Positions 42,761 through 51,338 of a stretch of 64,000 nt of DNA are shown in pieces. The stretch lies in assembly GCF_036010505.1 (NCBI RefSeq), contig NZ_CP108569.1:6296501-6360500 (forward strand), given 5' to 3'. The position numbers and the translations under genes are program-made. The notes under the pieces are model-generated. The model searched no databases and had not been told where the DNA came from. It saw only the letters and a list, made by a program, of their open reading frames with translations. Every line of letters starts with the position of its first letter. Position 1 is the first letter of the stretch. Source of the stretch: Streptomyces sp. NBC_01197 (GTDB taxonomy: Bacteria > Actinomycetota > Actinomycetes > Streptomycetales > Streptomycetaceae).

Positions 42761-43761
42761 ACCGGGATCTCCTCGGTGTCGGTGTCGGTGTCGGTGTCGG
42801 TGGTGCCGGTGCCGGAGGCTGCTGTGTCGGCGCCGGCACGGGGGGCGGCCGGGGCGGCGAGCGGGCCGGGGTCGGGGGAGCCCGCCATCCGGTCGCGGAT
42901 CTCCGCCGACGGCGGTCCTGCCGTGCCCCAGAGATCGGACAGTTCGGGGGTCCGCCGCCAGACCCGGGCGATCCAGGCGTCCTCCACGATCTGCGCGACC
43001 TCCGACGTGTACTCGCAGACGAGCCCCGACGGGTCGGTGAAGTACGAGAAGGTGTTGTCGCCCGGACCGTGCCGGCCGGGGCCCCACTGCGGGACGATGC
43101 CGTGGTGGCGCAGGCGGCCGAGCCCGCGCATGAAGTGGTCGACCGAACTCATCTCGTACGCCACGTGGTTCAGCGAGGCCCACTCAGCCTGGTTGAAGGC
43201 AATGCAGTGGTGGTCGGCGTTGCACCGCAGGAACGCCATCTGGTGCTCGGACCAGTCGGAGACCCGCAGGCCGAGCACGTCGCGGTAGAAGGCGACGGAC
43301 GCGTCGATGTCGGTGGTGTTGAGCACGGTGTGGGTGACGCCGACCGGCACCGAGCCGTCCCGGCCGCGCGGTGCGACCGCCTCGACCTCGGCGCTTATCT
43401 CGATCAGCCGGTGTTCCGGGTCGGTGAAGCGCAGCCCGTAGCCGCCGCCCACCTGGTCGAGGGGGCCCGGGCCCGCGACCGGGGTGATGCCACGGGCGAG
43501 CAGCCGCCGGGCGGCCTCGTCCACATCGGCCGGTGTCGCCACGGCGAAGGCGATCCGGCCGAGACCGGTGCGGTCGGCGCGGGTGAGGTGCAGCACGTGG
43601 TGCTCGGTACCGGTGCCGCGCAGCCAGCGCGCACCGGGGCCGGACTCGACGCTCTCCAGGCCCCAGACCTCCTGGTAGAAGTCAGCGGTCTCGGTGAAAG
43701 CGGGGGTGAACAGCTCGACGCTGCGCAGCGACCGCAGCCGGGCGATGGGGGGTTGGGGCAT
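42757..43761 (-). CDS. VOC-family extradiol-type dioxygenase
   Basis: Two-domain vicinal-oxygen-chelate protein of 334 residues. The C-terminal domain carries the likely iron ligands His near 148 (VTHTVLNTTD), His near 205 (LNHVAYEM) and Glu near 265 (GLVCEYTSE), as in 2,3-dihydroxybiphenyl or catechol 2,3-dioxygenases that open a catechol ring. The last 50 residues are an Ala/Pro/Asp-rich tail that includes four DT repeats and is unlikely to be structured. It is the second gene of the operon, after the aldehyde dehydrogenase. Confidence 0.86.
   Translation of the reverse strand: MPQPPIARLRSLRSVELFTPAFTETADFYQEVWGLESVESGPGARWLRGTGTEHHVLHLTRADRTGLGRIAFAVATPADVDEAARRLLARGITPVAGPGPLDQVGGGYGLRFTDPEHRLIEISAEVEAVAPRGRDGSVPVGVTHTVLNTTDIDASVAFYRDVLGLRVSDWSEHQMAFLRCNADHHCIAFNQAEWASLNHVAYEMSSVDHFMRGLGRLRHHGIVPQWGPGRHGPGDNTFSYFTDPSGLVCEYTSEVAQIVEDAWIARVWRRTPELSDLWGTAGPPSAEIRDRMAGSPDPGPLAAPAAPRAGADTAASGTGTTDTDTDTDTEEIPV
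42775..42798. repeat. Hexanucleotide repeat (GGTGTC)x4
   Basis: Four perfect copies inside the 3' end of the VOC dioxygenase gene, encoding alternating Asp-Thr. Six-base units keep the frame, so copy-number change alters only tail length. Confidence 0.9.
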
Positions 43762-43794
43762 GACTGTCTCCAGACGGGCTGTGACGACCGGCGG

Positions 43795-45297
43795 TTACGC
43801 GGCGGACCAGGGGAGGGGGGCGTCCGACGTGCCCCAGTACAGGGACTTCTGACGCTGGTAGGCGCGGATGCCGTCGCGGCTCTTCTCCCGCCCGAGACCG
43901 CTGTCCTTGAGGCCGCCGAAGGGGGTGGCGATGCTGAACTGCTTGTAGGTGTTGATCCAGACGGTGCCGGCCTCCACCCGGCGGGCGATCCGCCAGGCGG
44001 CCCGGTGGTCACGGGTCCAGATGCCGCAGGCCAGCCCGTACACCGAGGCGTTGGCCCGCCGGACGAGGTCGTCCTCGTCGACGAACGGCAGCGCGGCGAG
44101 CACCGGTCCGAAGATCTCCTCCTGGCAGGTGCGCGAGGAGTTGTCCAGGCCGTCCAGGACGGTCGGCAGGTAGTAGGCGCCGTCCCGGTACTCGTCGCCC
44201 GGCGGTACCGAGCCGCCGCAGAGCACCTGGGCACCCTCGGCGCGCGCCAGGTCGACCCGGGCCGCGACCGAGTCCCGGTGCCGGTGGTGCACCAGCGGTC
44301 CGACCTGGGTGTCGGGCGCGGTGCCGGGGCCGACCCGCAGTTTCCGGGTGCGCTCGACGAGTTCGCCGACGAATGCGTCGTAGATCTCACGCGCCACGAA
44401 GAGCCGCGAACCGGCGATGCAGGACTGCCCGCTGGAGGAGAAGACACCGAACATGACGCCGGCCAGGGCCTGTTCGATGTCGGCGTCGGCAAGCACGATG
44501 GTCGGTGACTTGCCGCCGAGCTCCAGCGAGACGGGCATGAGCTTCTCGGCCGCCGCGTGCGCGATCGTCCGTCCGGTTTCCGTACCGCCGGTGAAGCTGA
44601 CCTTTCCGGTACGGGGATGGCGCACGATGGCGTCGCCCACGATGCTGCCGCGCCCGGGGAGCACCGAGAGCAGCCCGGCAGGCAGGGAGAGTTCCCCGAG
44701 GGCGCGGCTGATCAGCCGGCCCAGCGCGAGCGAGACCAGCGGGGTCCACTCGGCGGGCTTCAGCAGGACCGCGTTGCCCCCGGCGAGGGCGGGTGCGAGC
44801 TTCTGCGCGTCGCTGGCCACCGGGGAGTTCCACGGGTTGATCGCACCGACGACGCCGATCGGCTCAAAGGTGCTCATCGTGAGGTAGTCGCCGCGCGACG
44901 GGGTGATCGCCTCCTCGGCGGTCTCCAGCGCGGCGGCGGTGTACCGGAAGGTCCCGGCCGCGCTGGCCACCAGGGCGCGGGTCTCGGTGAGGGCCTTGCC
45001 GGTGTCGGCGGTCTGGAGCGCGGCGAGGTGTTCGGCCGCGCCCTCGGTCAGCTCGGCGATCCGGTGGAGCAGCCGGGCGCGCTGATGGGGGAGGAGTGCG
45101 CGCCAGGCCGGGTCGGCTGCGGCGCGGGCGGCGCCTTCGGCGGCTTCGTCGACCTCCGCCGGGGTCACGGCGTGCACGGTGGCGAGCACCTGTCCGGTGG
45201 CCGGGTCGACGGTCTCGGCCGGGGCACCGGCGCCGCGGCGCCACACGCCGGCCACGAGCGCTTCGTCGGGTACTTCGGCAGCAGGGGACCGGGGCAT
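43795..45297 (-). CDS. Aldehyde dehydrogenase
   Basis: NAD(P)-dependent dehydrogenase of 500 residues. Catalytic Cys lies in SSSGQSCIAGSR near 300, the general-base Glu in LELGGKSP near 264, the cofactor motif is FTGGTETGR near 240 and INPWNSP (family NPWN) lies near 158. It most resembles betaine aldehyde and hydroxymuconic semialdehyde dehydrogenases. The latter would fit meta-cleavage after the VOC dioxygenase, while an aldehyde from the ThDP enzyme is the alternative. It is the first gene of the minus-strand operon, with the promoter in the 275-bp divergent region. Confidence 0.9.
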   Translation of the reverse strand: MPRSPAAEVPDEALVAGVWRRGAGAPAETVDPATGQVLATVHAVTPAEVDEAAEGAARAAADPAWRALLPHQRARLLHRIAELTEGAAEHLAALQTADTGKALTETRALVASAAGTFRYTAAALETAEEAITPSRGDYLTMSTFEPIGVVGAINPWNSPVASDAQKLAPALAGGNAVLLKPAEWTPLVSLALGRLISRALGELSLPAGLLSVLPGRGSIVGDAIVRHPRTGKVSFTGGTETGRTIAHAAAEKLMPVSLELGGKSPTIVLADADIEQALAGVMFGVFSSSGQSCIAGSRLFVAREIYDAFVGELVERTRKLRVGPGTAPDTQVGPLVHHRHRDSVAARVDLARAEGAQVLCGGSVPPGDEYRDGAYYLPTVLDGLDNSSRTCQEEIFGPVLAALPFVDEDDLVRRANASVYGLACGIWTRDHRAAWRIARRVEAGTVWINTYKQFSIATPFGGLKDSGLGREKSRDGIRAYQRQKSLYWGTSDAPLPWSAA

Positions 45298-45354
45298 ACG
45301 GGAGCCTCCTGGCTGAACGGGTTGGATGGGGGCTGCTTTGGGTGAGAGCTAGAA

Positions 45355-45372
45355 ATCTAAGGGCTTAAATAT
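45355..45372. promoter_or_regulatory. Putative MarR operator, copy 2
   Basis: ATCTAAGGGCTTAAATAT, about 57 bp upstream of the aldehyde dehydrogenase start; its reverse complement aligns with copy 3 over TTAAGC-CT-AGA. Confidence 0.45.
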
Positions 45373-45446
45373 CTCGGCGCAACCCCTAATTGTTTGGTGA
45401 TTTACCTGTGCAGACCCTTGACGTCGTCCGGTAAGCAGGCGATACA

Positions 45447-45464
45447 ACTTAAGCGCTAAGAAAC
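45447..45464. promoter_or_regulatory. Putative MarR operator, copy 3
   Basis: ACTTAAGCGCTAAGAAAC, a near-palindrome around AGCGCT, between the operon and the divergent MFS gene. A weaker look-alike follows at about 45470. Confidence 0.45.
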
Positions 45465-45572
45465 TTTGGCCTAACGCGCTTCACAGTCCGGGTTGCGGAC
45501 AACCCCCGTGGGACACCGCGTTCTTCTCGCCTCGCCCTCGCCCCTCAGCCGTGGAGTCGGAGGACCCTGCAT

Positions 45573-46973
45573 ATGACGATCGACGCTTCAGCGGACCGAG
45601 CGGTCCGGGCGGCCGTCGCCGCCCGTTTCGAACGGCTCCCGATGAGCCGCTGGCATGTCACCGTCCGGCTCATCGTGGGCGCCGTCACCTTCTTCGAGGC
45701 GTTCGACCAGCTGCTGATCGCGTACGCGATGCCCCAGCTGCGCCACGAGTGGCACCTGACCGATTCCGCCTCCACCTGGCTGCTCACCGTCGGCTCGGTC
45801 GGGATGCTGATCGGTGCGGTGCTCTCCGGCCGACTCGCCGACCGGATCGGCCGCGTCAAGGTCATCGCCCTGTGCGTGGCCGTCTCCAGCCTCGCCAACC
45901 TCGCCCTGGCCGCGACCCAGTCGCCCGGCGCCTTCATGGCAGTGCGCTTCGTCCAGGGACTGGCCATCGGCGGCGAGGTCCCGGTGGCCGCCACCTTCAT
46001 CGCCGAGATCACCCGCAGCCACCGGCGGGGGCGGTTCGTCCTGCTCTACGAACTGGTCTTCCCGGCCGGACTCACCGTGGGCGCGCTGGTCGCCGCCTGG
46101 GTGGTGCCGCTGCTCGGCTGGCGCTGGATGTATGTGCTGGCCGCAGTGCCCGGGGTGCTGTGCGTCCTGGTGCAGCGCGCCGTACCGGAGTCCCCGCGCT
46201 GGCTCGCCGAACACGGCAGGGTCCAGGAGGCGGCCGATGTGATGACCAGGATCGAGGCCGCGGTCCAGCGCGCCACCGGGCAGCCGCTGCCACCCGTCAC
46301 CGACCCGCCGGCCGACCGGGCGGGCCCGGCGCCCGAAGCGGTCCCGGAAGCCGGGGTGAGCGGTCTGCGCGGGCTGTTCACCGGCCGCTACCGCCGCCGC
46401 ACCCTGGTGATCGGCGCCCTCTGGTTCACCGGCTACTTCGTCAACTACGGCATCACGTCCTGGCTGCCGACGATCTACCAGAACCGCTACGGCCTCTCGC
46501 TCTCCGACGCGCTCCTCTACTCGACCGTCACGGCCTGCGCGGGACTCGCGGGCTGTCTGGCCGCGGCCCTCACCGTGGACAGCGCCGGACGCAGGCGCGT
46601 CATCACCGTCTGCCTGTCCGGAGCCGCCGTGATGCTCTTCGTACTCGCGTACCTCGGCGCCCGGACCCCGGTCCAGGTACTGGTGTGGACCTCGCTCGCC
46701 GCGGTCTTCTTCTTCGGCTCCAACATCTGCCTCTACCTCTACACACCGGAACTCTTCCCGACCCGGATGCGGGCCCTGGGCAGCAGCATGGGCGGCGCGA
46801 TGAACCGGCTCGGAGTGATCCTCGGCCCCATCGCCGTCGGCATGGTGTACGCCGGGGGCCGTGTCTCCCCGGTCTTCGTGGTGCTGGGAGCGGTGGCCCT
46901 GGCGGGCGCCGCCGTCGCGGTGGTCGGCGCGGAGGAGACGGCGGGGCGGCGGCTGGAGGAGGTCTCGCCCTGA
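45573..46973 (+). CDS. MFS transporter, aromatic acid:H+ symporter-like
   Basis: Major facilitator of 466 residues with 12 predicted helices split by a loop at about 235-280. The A-motif-like GRLADRIGRVKV lies near 86, PESPRWLAEHGR near 210 and YTPELFPTRMRALGSS near 392, as in sugar-porter/aromatic-acid symporter families (PcaK, BenK, MhpT). GGAGG lies 9 nt before ATG 45573. It is divergent from the catabolic operon and probably imports its substrate; this is context-based. Confidence 0.88.
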   Translation: MTIDASADRAVRAAVAARFERLPMSRWHVTVRLIVGAVTFFEAFDQLLIAYAMPQLRHEWHLTDSASTWLLTVGSVGMLIGAVLSGRLADRIGRVKVIALCVAVSSLANLALAATQSPGAFMAVRFVQGLAIGGEVPVAATFIAEITRSHRRGRFVLLYELVFPAGLTVGALVAAWVVPLLGWRWMYVLAAVPGVLCVLVQRAVPESPRWLAEHGRVQEAADVMTRIEAAVQRATGQPLPPVTDPPADRAGPAPEAVPEAGVSGLRGLFTGRYRRRTLVIGALWFTGYFVNYGITSWLPTIYQNRYGLSLSDALLYSTVTACAGLAGCLAAALTVDSAGRRRVITVCLSGAAVMLFVLAYLGARTPVQVLVWTSLAAVFFFGSNICLYLYTPELFPTRMRALGSSMGGAMNRLGVILGPIAVGMVYAGGRVSPVFVVLGAVALAGAAVAVVGAEETAGRRLEEVSP

Positions 46974-47009
46974 GACGACTGCCGGACGGGGCAACCGGGT
47001 GACACGAGG

Positions 47010-47037
47010 GAGGGGCGGCCCGTCAGGACCGCCCCTC
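47010..47037. terminator. Terminator between MFS and glpD
   Basis: GAGGGGCGG (47010-47018) / CCGCCCCTC (47029-47037), 9-bp perfect stem and 10-nt loop, between convergent genes. Confidence 0.75.
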
Positions 47038-47069
47038 ACCGCTGTGCCGTTCTCACCGCGGCGCAGTCG

Positions 47070-48677
47070 CTACTTCTCGCCGAGCACGTCCTCGACCTTC
47101 GCCCGGACGTCGTCCGTGGCCAGGCCCCGGATGGTCAGCGTCGTACGGCGGCGCAGCACGTCGTCGGCCGTCTCGGCCCACTCGTGGTCGCGTGCGTAGA
47201 CGACCTGCGCCCATATCTCCGGGGCGTCCGGGTGGACCCGCTCGGCCAGCGCCGGGTCCTCGTTCGCCAGCCGCGCGATGTCGAAGGAGAGCGAGCCGTA
47301 GTGCGTCGCCAGATGGCGGGCTGTGTCCGCCGCCATCCGCGGCCCCGGCTCCCCGCCGTCCACCAGCAGCCGGTGCGCGACCGCGTGCGGGTTGGCGATG
47401 CCGGGCAGCGGCTGCTTCTTCGGCAGGTGCGAGATCGGCTCCATGTCGTCGCCGAGCGGGTGGCCGGGCAGCGCGGCCAGCTTGTTCATGACCGTACGGC
47501 CGATGTGCCGGAAGGTCGTCCACTTGCCGCCCGCCACCGACAGCATCCCGCCGCGCCCCTCGGTGACGACCGTCTCGCGCTTGGCCTTCGAGGTGTCACC
47601 GGGGCCGCCGGGCAGCACCCGGAGTCCGGCGAAGGAGTACGTGATCAGATCACGTGAGAGCTGCTGGTCCCGTACGGAGAAGGCGGCCTCGTCCAGGATC
47701 TGCGTGATGTCCTTCTCGTTGACCGAGACATCGGCGGGGTCGCCCTCGTACTCCTCGTCGGTCGTGCCGAGCAGCAGCTGGTCCTCCCACGGGAGGGCGA
47801 AGGTGATCCGGTACTTGTCGATCGGCGTGGCCAGCGCGGCACGCCAGGGCGCGGTGCGCTTGAGCACCAGGTGCGCGCCCTTGGAGAGCCGGATGGAGGG
47901 CGCGGCGTTCGGGTCCTCCAGCTTGCGCAGGTGGTCGACCCACGGGCCGGTGGCGTTCAGTACGAGCCGGGCGCTGACGCCGAACTCGCTGCCGTCGAGA
48001 CGGTCCTTGAGCTCCGCGCCGGTCACCCGGCCCCTCGTGAAGCGCAGCCCGGTGACCTCGGCGTGGTTGAGCACGGTGGCACCTGACTCCACGGCGGCGC
48101 GCACCGTCATCAGGGCCATCCGGGAGTCGTTCATCTGGTCGTCGCCGTAGACCGCGACGGCCTTGAGGTTGTCGGTCCGCAGCTCGGGCACATCGCGCTG
48201 CGCCTTCGCCGCGGAGATGACGTGGCCGACACCGTCGCCGAAGGCGGAGAGCGCGGAGTAGGCGAAGACGCCCGCACCGAGCTTGGCCGCGCCGTGCGGT
48301 CCGCCCTTGTACACCGGCAGGTAGAACGTCAGCGGGTTGGCCAGGTGCGGGGCCACGTCACGGGAGACGGCGCGGCGCTCGAAGTGGTTCTCCGCGACCA
48401 GCTTCACGGCCCCCGTCTGGAGGTAGCGGAGGCCGCCGTGCAGAAGCTTGGAGGAAGCGGACGAAGTGGCGCCGGCGAAGTCACCGGCATCCACCAGGGC
48501 CACCCGCAGCCCGGACTGCGCGGCGTGCCAGGCGGTGGAGATGCCCAGGATTCCGCCGCCGATCACCAGGAGGTCGTACGTCGCCTTGGAAAGCTGCTCC
48601 CGAGTCTCGGCGCGGCTCGGAAGGGAGCCGGAGGCCGGGTGCGTCCCGAGGGCCGGGACGCTCTGCAGGGTGGTCAT
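47070..48677 (-). CDS. glpD: Glycerol-3-phosphate dehydrogenase (FAD, aerobic)
   Basis: FAD enzyme of 535 residues that oxidises sn-glycerol-3-phosphate to dihydroxyacetone phosphate at the membrane. The FAD motif is LLVIGGGILGISTAWHAAQS (about 36-55), followed by GATSSASSKLLHGGLRYLQ near 69 and LAGGKWTT-type VAGGKWTTFRHIG near 380. The C-terminal domain carries the usual DVLRRRTTLTIRG segment. It is the last gene of the glpF-glpK-glpD operon, 5 bp after glpK. This corresponds to gylX-region glpD in S. coelicolor. Confidence 0.95.
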   Translation of the reverse strand: MTTLQSVPALGTHPASGSLPSRAETREQLSKATYDLLVIGGGILGISTAWHAAQSGLRVALVDAGDFAGATSSASSKLLHGGLRYLQTGAVKLVAENHFERRAVSRDVAPHLANPLTFYLPVYKGGPHGAAKLGAGVFAYSALSAFGDGVGHVISAAKAQRDVPELRTDNLKAVAVYGDDQMNDSRMALMTVRAAVESGATVLNHAEVTGLRFTRGRVTGAELKDRLDGSEFGVSARLVLNATGPWVDHLRKLEDPNAAPSIRLSKGAHLVLKRTAPWRAALATPIDKYRITFALPWEDQLLLGTTDEEYEGDPADVSVNEKDITQILDEAAFSVRDQQLSRDLITYSFAGLRVLPGGPGDTSKAKRETVVTEGRGGMLSVAGGKWTTFRHIGRTVMNKLAALPGHPLGDDMEPISHLPKKQPLPGIANPHAVAHRLLVDGGEPGPRMAADTARHLATHYGSLSFDIARLANEDPALAERVHPDAPEIWAQVVYARDHEWAETADDVLRRRTTLTIRGLATDDVRAKVEDVLGEK

Positions 48678-48682
48678 ATTGG

Positions 48683-50212
48683 TTACTCCTCGTCTTCGAG
48701 CCAGCCCATGGTCCGCTGTACGGCCTTGAGCCAGTTCTTGTACTCGCGGTCACGGACGGCCGCGTCCATCCGGGGTGTCCACTCGGCGGCCCTGCGCCAG
48801 TTGGCGCGCAGTGCGTCGGTGTCCGGCCAGAAGCCGACGGCGAGACCGGCGGCGTAGGCAGCGCCGAGGCAGGTCGTCTCGGCCACCATCGGGCGCACCA
48901 CGGGTGCGTCCAGGAAGTCGGAGAGCGTCTGCATCAGCAGGTTGTTGGAGGTCATACCGCCGTCGACCTTGAGCGACGTCAGCTCGACGCCGGAGTCCTT
49001 GGTCATGGCGTCGCTGATCTCACGCGTCTGCCAGGCGGTGGCTTCGAGCACGGCACGGGCGATGTGCGCCTTGGTGACGTAGCGGGTCAGGCCGGCGATC
49101 ACACCGCGCGCGTCGGGACGCCAGTACGGGGCGAACAGACCGGAGAAGGCCGGTACGAAGTACGCGCCGCCGTTGTCGTCGACCGATGAGGCCAGGGTCT
49201 CGACCTCGGCGGCACTCTTGATCATGCCCATCTGGTCGCGCAGCCACTGGACGAGCGAGCCCGTGACGGCGATCGACCCCTCCAGCGCGTACACCGGCTT
49301 CTGGTCGCCGATCTGGTAGCCGACGGTCGTCAGCAGGCCGTTGTACGAGTTGACGGGCGTGCCACCGGTGTTCATCAGCATGAAGGTGCCGGTGCCGTAC
49401 GTCGACTTGGCCTCGCCCTCGGAGAAACAGGTCTGGCCGAACAGGGCCGCCTGCTGGTCGCCGAGCGCGGAGGCGACGGGCACACCGGCCAGCACGCCCC
49501 CGGCGGCCGTGCCGTACACCTCGGAGGACGAGCGGATCTCCGGCAGCACGGCCGCCGGGATCTCGATGGAGCCGAGGATCTTCGGATCCCACTTCATCGT
49601 GTGCAGGTTCATCAGCAGCGTGCGGGAGGCGTTGGTGACGTCGGTGACGTGGACGCCGCCGTTCACCCCGCCCGTCAGGTTCCAGATGACCCAGGAGTCC
49701 ATGGTGCCGAAGAGGATGTCGCCGGCCTCGGCGCGCTCGCGCAGCCCCTCGACGTTGTCCAGCAGCCAGCGGATCTTCGGCCCGGCGAAGTACGAGGCCA
49801 GCGGCAGACCGGTCTCACGGCGGAAGCGGTCCTGGCCCACGTTGCGGCCGAGCTCGCGGCAGACCGCGTCGGTGCGGGTGTCCTGCCAGACGATGGCGTT
49901 GTGGACGGGCTCACCGGTGTTCTTGTCCCAGAGCAGCGTGGTCTCGCGCTGGTTGGTGATGCCGATGGCCTTGACGTCGGCCGCTGTGATGCCGGCCTTC
50001 TCGACCGCGCCCGCCACGACCTCCTGGACGTTGGTCCAGATCTCGGCGGCGTCGTGCTCGACCCAGCCCGGCTTCGGGAAGATCTGCTCGTGCTCCTTCT
50101 GGTCGACGGCGACGATCCGTCCGTCCCGGTCGAAGACGATGCAGCGGCTGGAGGTGGTGCCCTGGTCGATGGCCGCGATGAACGGCCCGGTGGTGTGAGC
50201 GTCAGTGGTCAC
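48683..50212 (-). CDS. glpK: Glycerol kinase
   Basis: FGGY-family kinase of 509 residues making glycerol-3-phosphate. It begins with [20 protein letters not shown] (about 14-33). FGGY motifs are present, such as [11 protein letters not shown] near 268 and [20 protein letters not shown] near 415. Substrate residues are in TNQRETT and [13 protein letters not shown]. It is coupled closely to glpD (5-bp gap) and lies 45 bp after glpF. Called gylB in S. coelicolor. No unusual residue seen. Confidence 0.96.
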   Translation of the reverse strand: MTTDAHTTGPFIAAIDQGTTSSRCIVFDRDGRIVAVDQKEHEQIFPKPGWVEHDAAEIWTNVQEVVAGAVEKAGITAADVKAIGITNQRETTLLWDKNTGEPVHNAIVWQDTRTDAVCRELGRNVGQDRFRRETGLPLASYFAGPKIRWLLDNVEGLRERAEAGDILFGTMDSWVIWNLTGGVNGGVHVTDVTNASRTLLMNLHTMKWDPKILGSIEIPAAVLPEIRSSSEVYGTAAGGVLAGVPVASALGDQQAALFGQTCFSEGEAKSTYGTGTFMLMNTGGTPVNSYNGLLTTVGYQIGDQKPVYALEGSIAVTGSLVQWLRDQMGMIKSAAEVETLASSVDDNGGAYFVPAFSGLFAPYWRPDARGVIAGLTRYVTKAHIARAVLEATAWQTREISDAMTKDSGVELTSLKVDGGMTSNNLLMQTLSDFLDAPVVRPMVAETTCLGAAYAAGLAVGFWPDTDALRANWRRAAEWTPRMDAAVRDREYKNWLKAVQRTMGWLEDEE

Positions 50213-50257
50213 GGTGTGCTCCGAGATTCTGAAGGGGTGGTCGTCGGTGCCGGCAGG

Positions 50258-51034
50258 TCACGCGAAGGCGAGGTTGTACAGACCGCCTGCGAGAGCGCCG
50301 CCTATGAGAGGGCCCGCCACGGGTATCCACGCGTAGCTCCAGTCCGAGCTGCCCTTGTGGGGGAGCCGCAGCAGGGAGTGGACGATACGCGGGCCGAGGT
50401 CGCGGACCGGGTTGATGGCGTAACCCGTCGGACCGCCGAGCGAGAGCCCGATGGAGACGACGACCAGCGACGTGATCAGGGCGCCCATGATGCTGAGGCC
50501 CTTGCCGTCCGCGCTCAGGCCCTGGGTGAGGATCGCCAGGACGAGGACCATGGTGCCGATGATCTCGGTGGCCAGGTTCTGCACGACGTTGCGGATCTCG
50601 GGCGCGGTGAAGAAGACACCGCCCACCGGGCCGGGGCCCGGCTCGCTCTTCGTGGTGCCCTTGTCCATCGCCGCGATCTCCGGGTCCCTCAGGTGGGCCT
50701 GGAAGTGTCCGTAGTACGCCACCCAGACCAGCGTCGCGCCGATCATGGCGCCGAGCAACTGCGAGCCGAGGTACAGGGGCACGTCGCCCCACGGGGTGTC
50801 GCCCTTGATGGCCAGGCCTATGGTCACCGCCGGGTTCAGGTGAGCGCCGGAGACACCGGTGGAGATGTAGGCGGCGGTCAGTACGGCGAATCCCCAGCCG
50901 AACGTGATGGCCAGCCAGCCCGCGTCCTTGGCCTTGGAGCGCTTGAGTGTTACGGCGGCGCACACACCGGCGCCGAGCAGTACGAGTACGGCGGTCCCGA
51001 TGGTCTCGCCGATGAAGATGTCGGAGCTGGACAC
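50258..51034 (-). CDS. glpF: Glycerol facilitator (aquaglyceroporin)
   Basis: MIP-family channel of 258 residues with six membrane segments. The two pore motifs are HLNPAVT (near 65) and AINPVRDLG (near 208), the latter having NPV in place of NPA, a common variant in this position; RDLGPRIV follows as in glycerol-permeable members. GTG 51034 has AAAGGAG upstream; the frame is open further upstream but that part crosses the promoter. It is the first gene of the operon, downstream of gylR. Called gylA in S. coelicolor. Confidence 0.93.
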   Translation of the reverse strand: MSSSDIFIGETIGTAVLVLLGAGVCAAVTLKRSKAKDAGWLAITFGWGFAVLTAAYISTGVSGAHLNPAVTIGLAIKGDTPWGDVPLYLGSQLLGAMIGATLVWVAYYGHFQAHLRDPEIAAMDKGTTKSEPGPGPVGGVFFTAPEIRNVVQNLATEIIGTMVLVLAILTQGLSADGKGLSIMGALITSLVVVSIGLSLGGPTGYAINPVRDLGPRIVHSLLRLPHKGSSDWSYAWIPVAGPLIGGALAGGLYNLAFA

Positions 51035-51138
51035 CCGCGACTCCTTTGTCCTTCGTCCAGGGGAAGCCGGACACCGGTTTCCTCCGGTCGTCCGCGCCCT
51101 CAGGTGAGGGCGTTGCCGGCCCTTTGGCACTGTCACAC

Positions 51139-51160
51139 CTTAACGCGTATTTCCGTTAAG
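51139..51160. promoter_or_regulatory. Inverted repeat in the glpF promoter
   Basis: CTTAACG (51139-51145) and CGTTAAG (51154-51160), perfect 7-bp arms, 8-nt spacer, about 105 bp upstream of the glpF start. Confidence 0.5.
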
Positions 51161-51179
51161 TGTTCGACAATGCCGACCG
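51161..51179. promoter_or_regulatory. Probable GylR site, glpF promoter
   Basis: TGTTCGACAATGCCGACCG matches the site upstream of gylR (52124-52142) at 14 of 19 positions, including TGTTCG-CAATGC. Confidence 0.5.
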
Positions 51180-51338
51180 ATGAACGGCAGTTTTGTCCTG
51201 CGGTCGGTAAACGTCAAGAGGCTGTGACGCGAAACTCGATGAGGACTTCCACCGGGGCCGGGCCGGGACCCTGCTGGGGCCTCGCTGGGGCGCTGCCAGG
51301 GACAGGGAAGGAGCCCGGGAACGGGCCCGCGGCGGCGC

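Larger units (their letters stand above)
51035..51338. other. gyl promoter region between gylR and glpF
   Basis: This 304-bp stretch has no gene. The part nearest glpF holds the operator-like sites described separately; the part nearest the gylR stop (51225-51338) is G/C-rich without a clear signal and must contain the gylR transcript end. Confidence 0.7.

Noticed and set aside
34528..47000. Secondary-metabolite biosynthetic cluster
   Set aside because: No carrier protein, ketosynthase, NRPS, terpene synthase or RiPP gene; the enzyme mix and transporter orientation fit catabolism.
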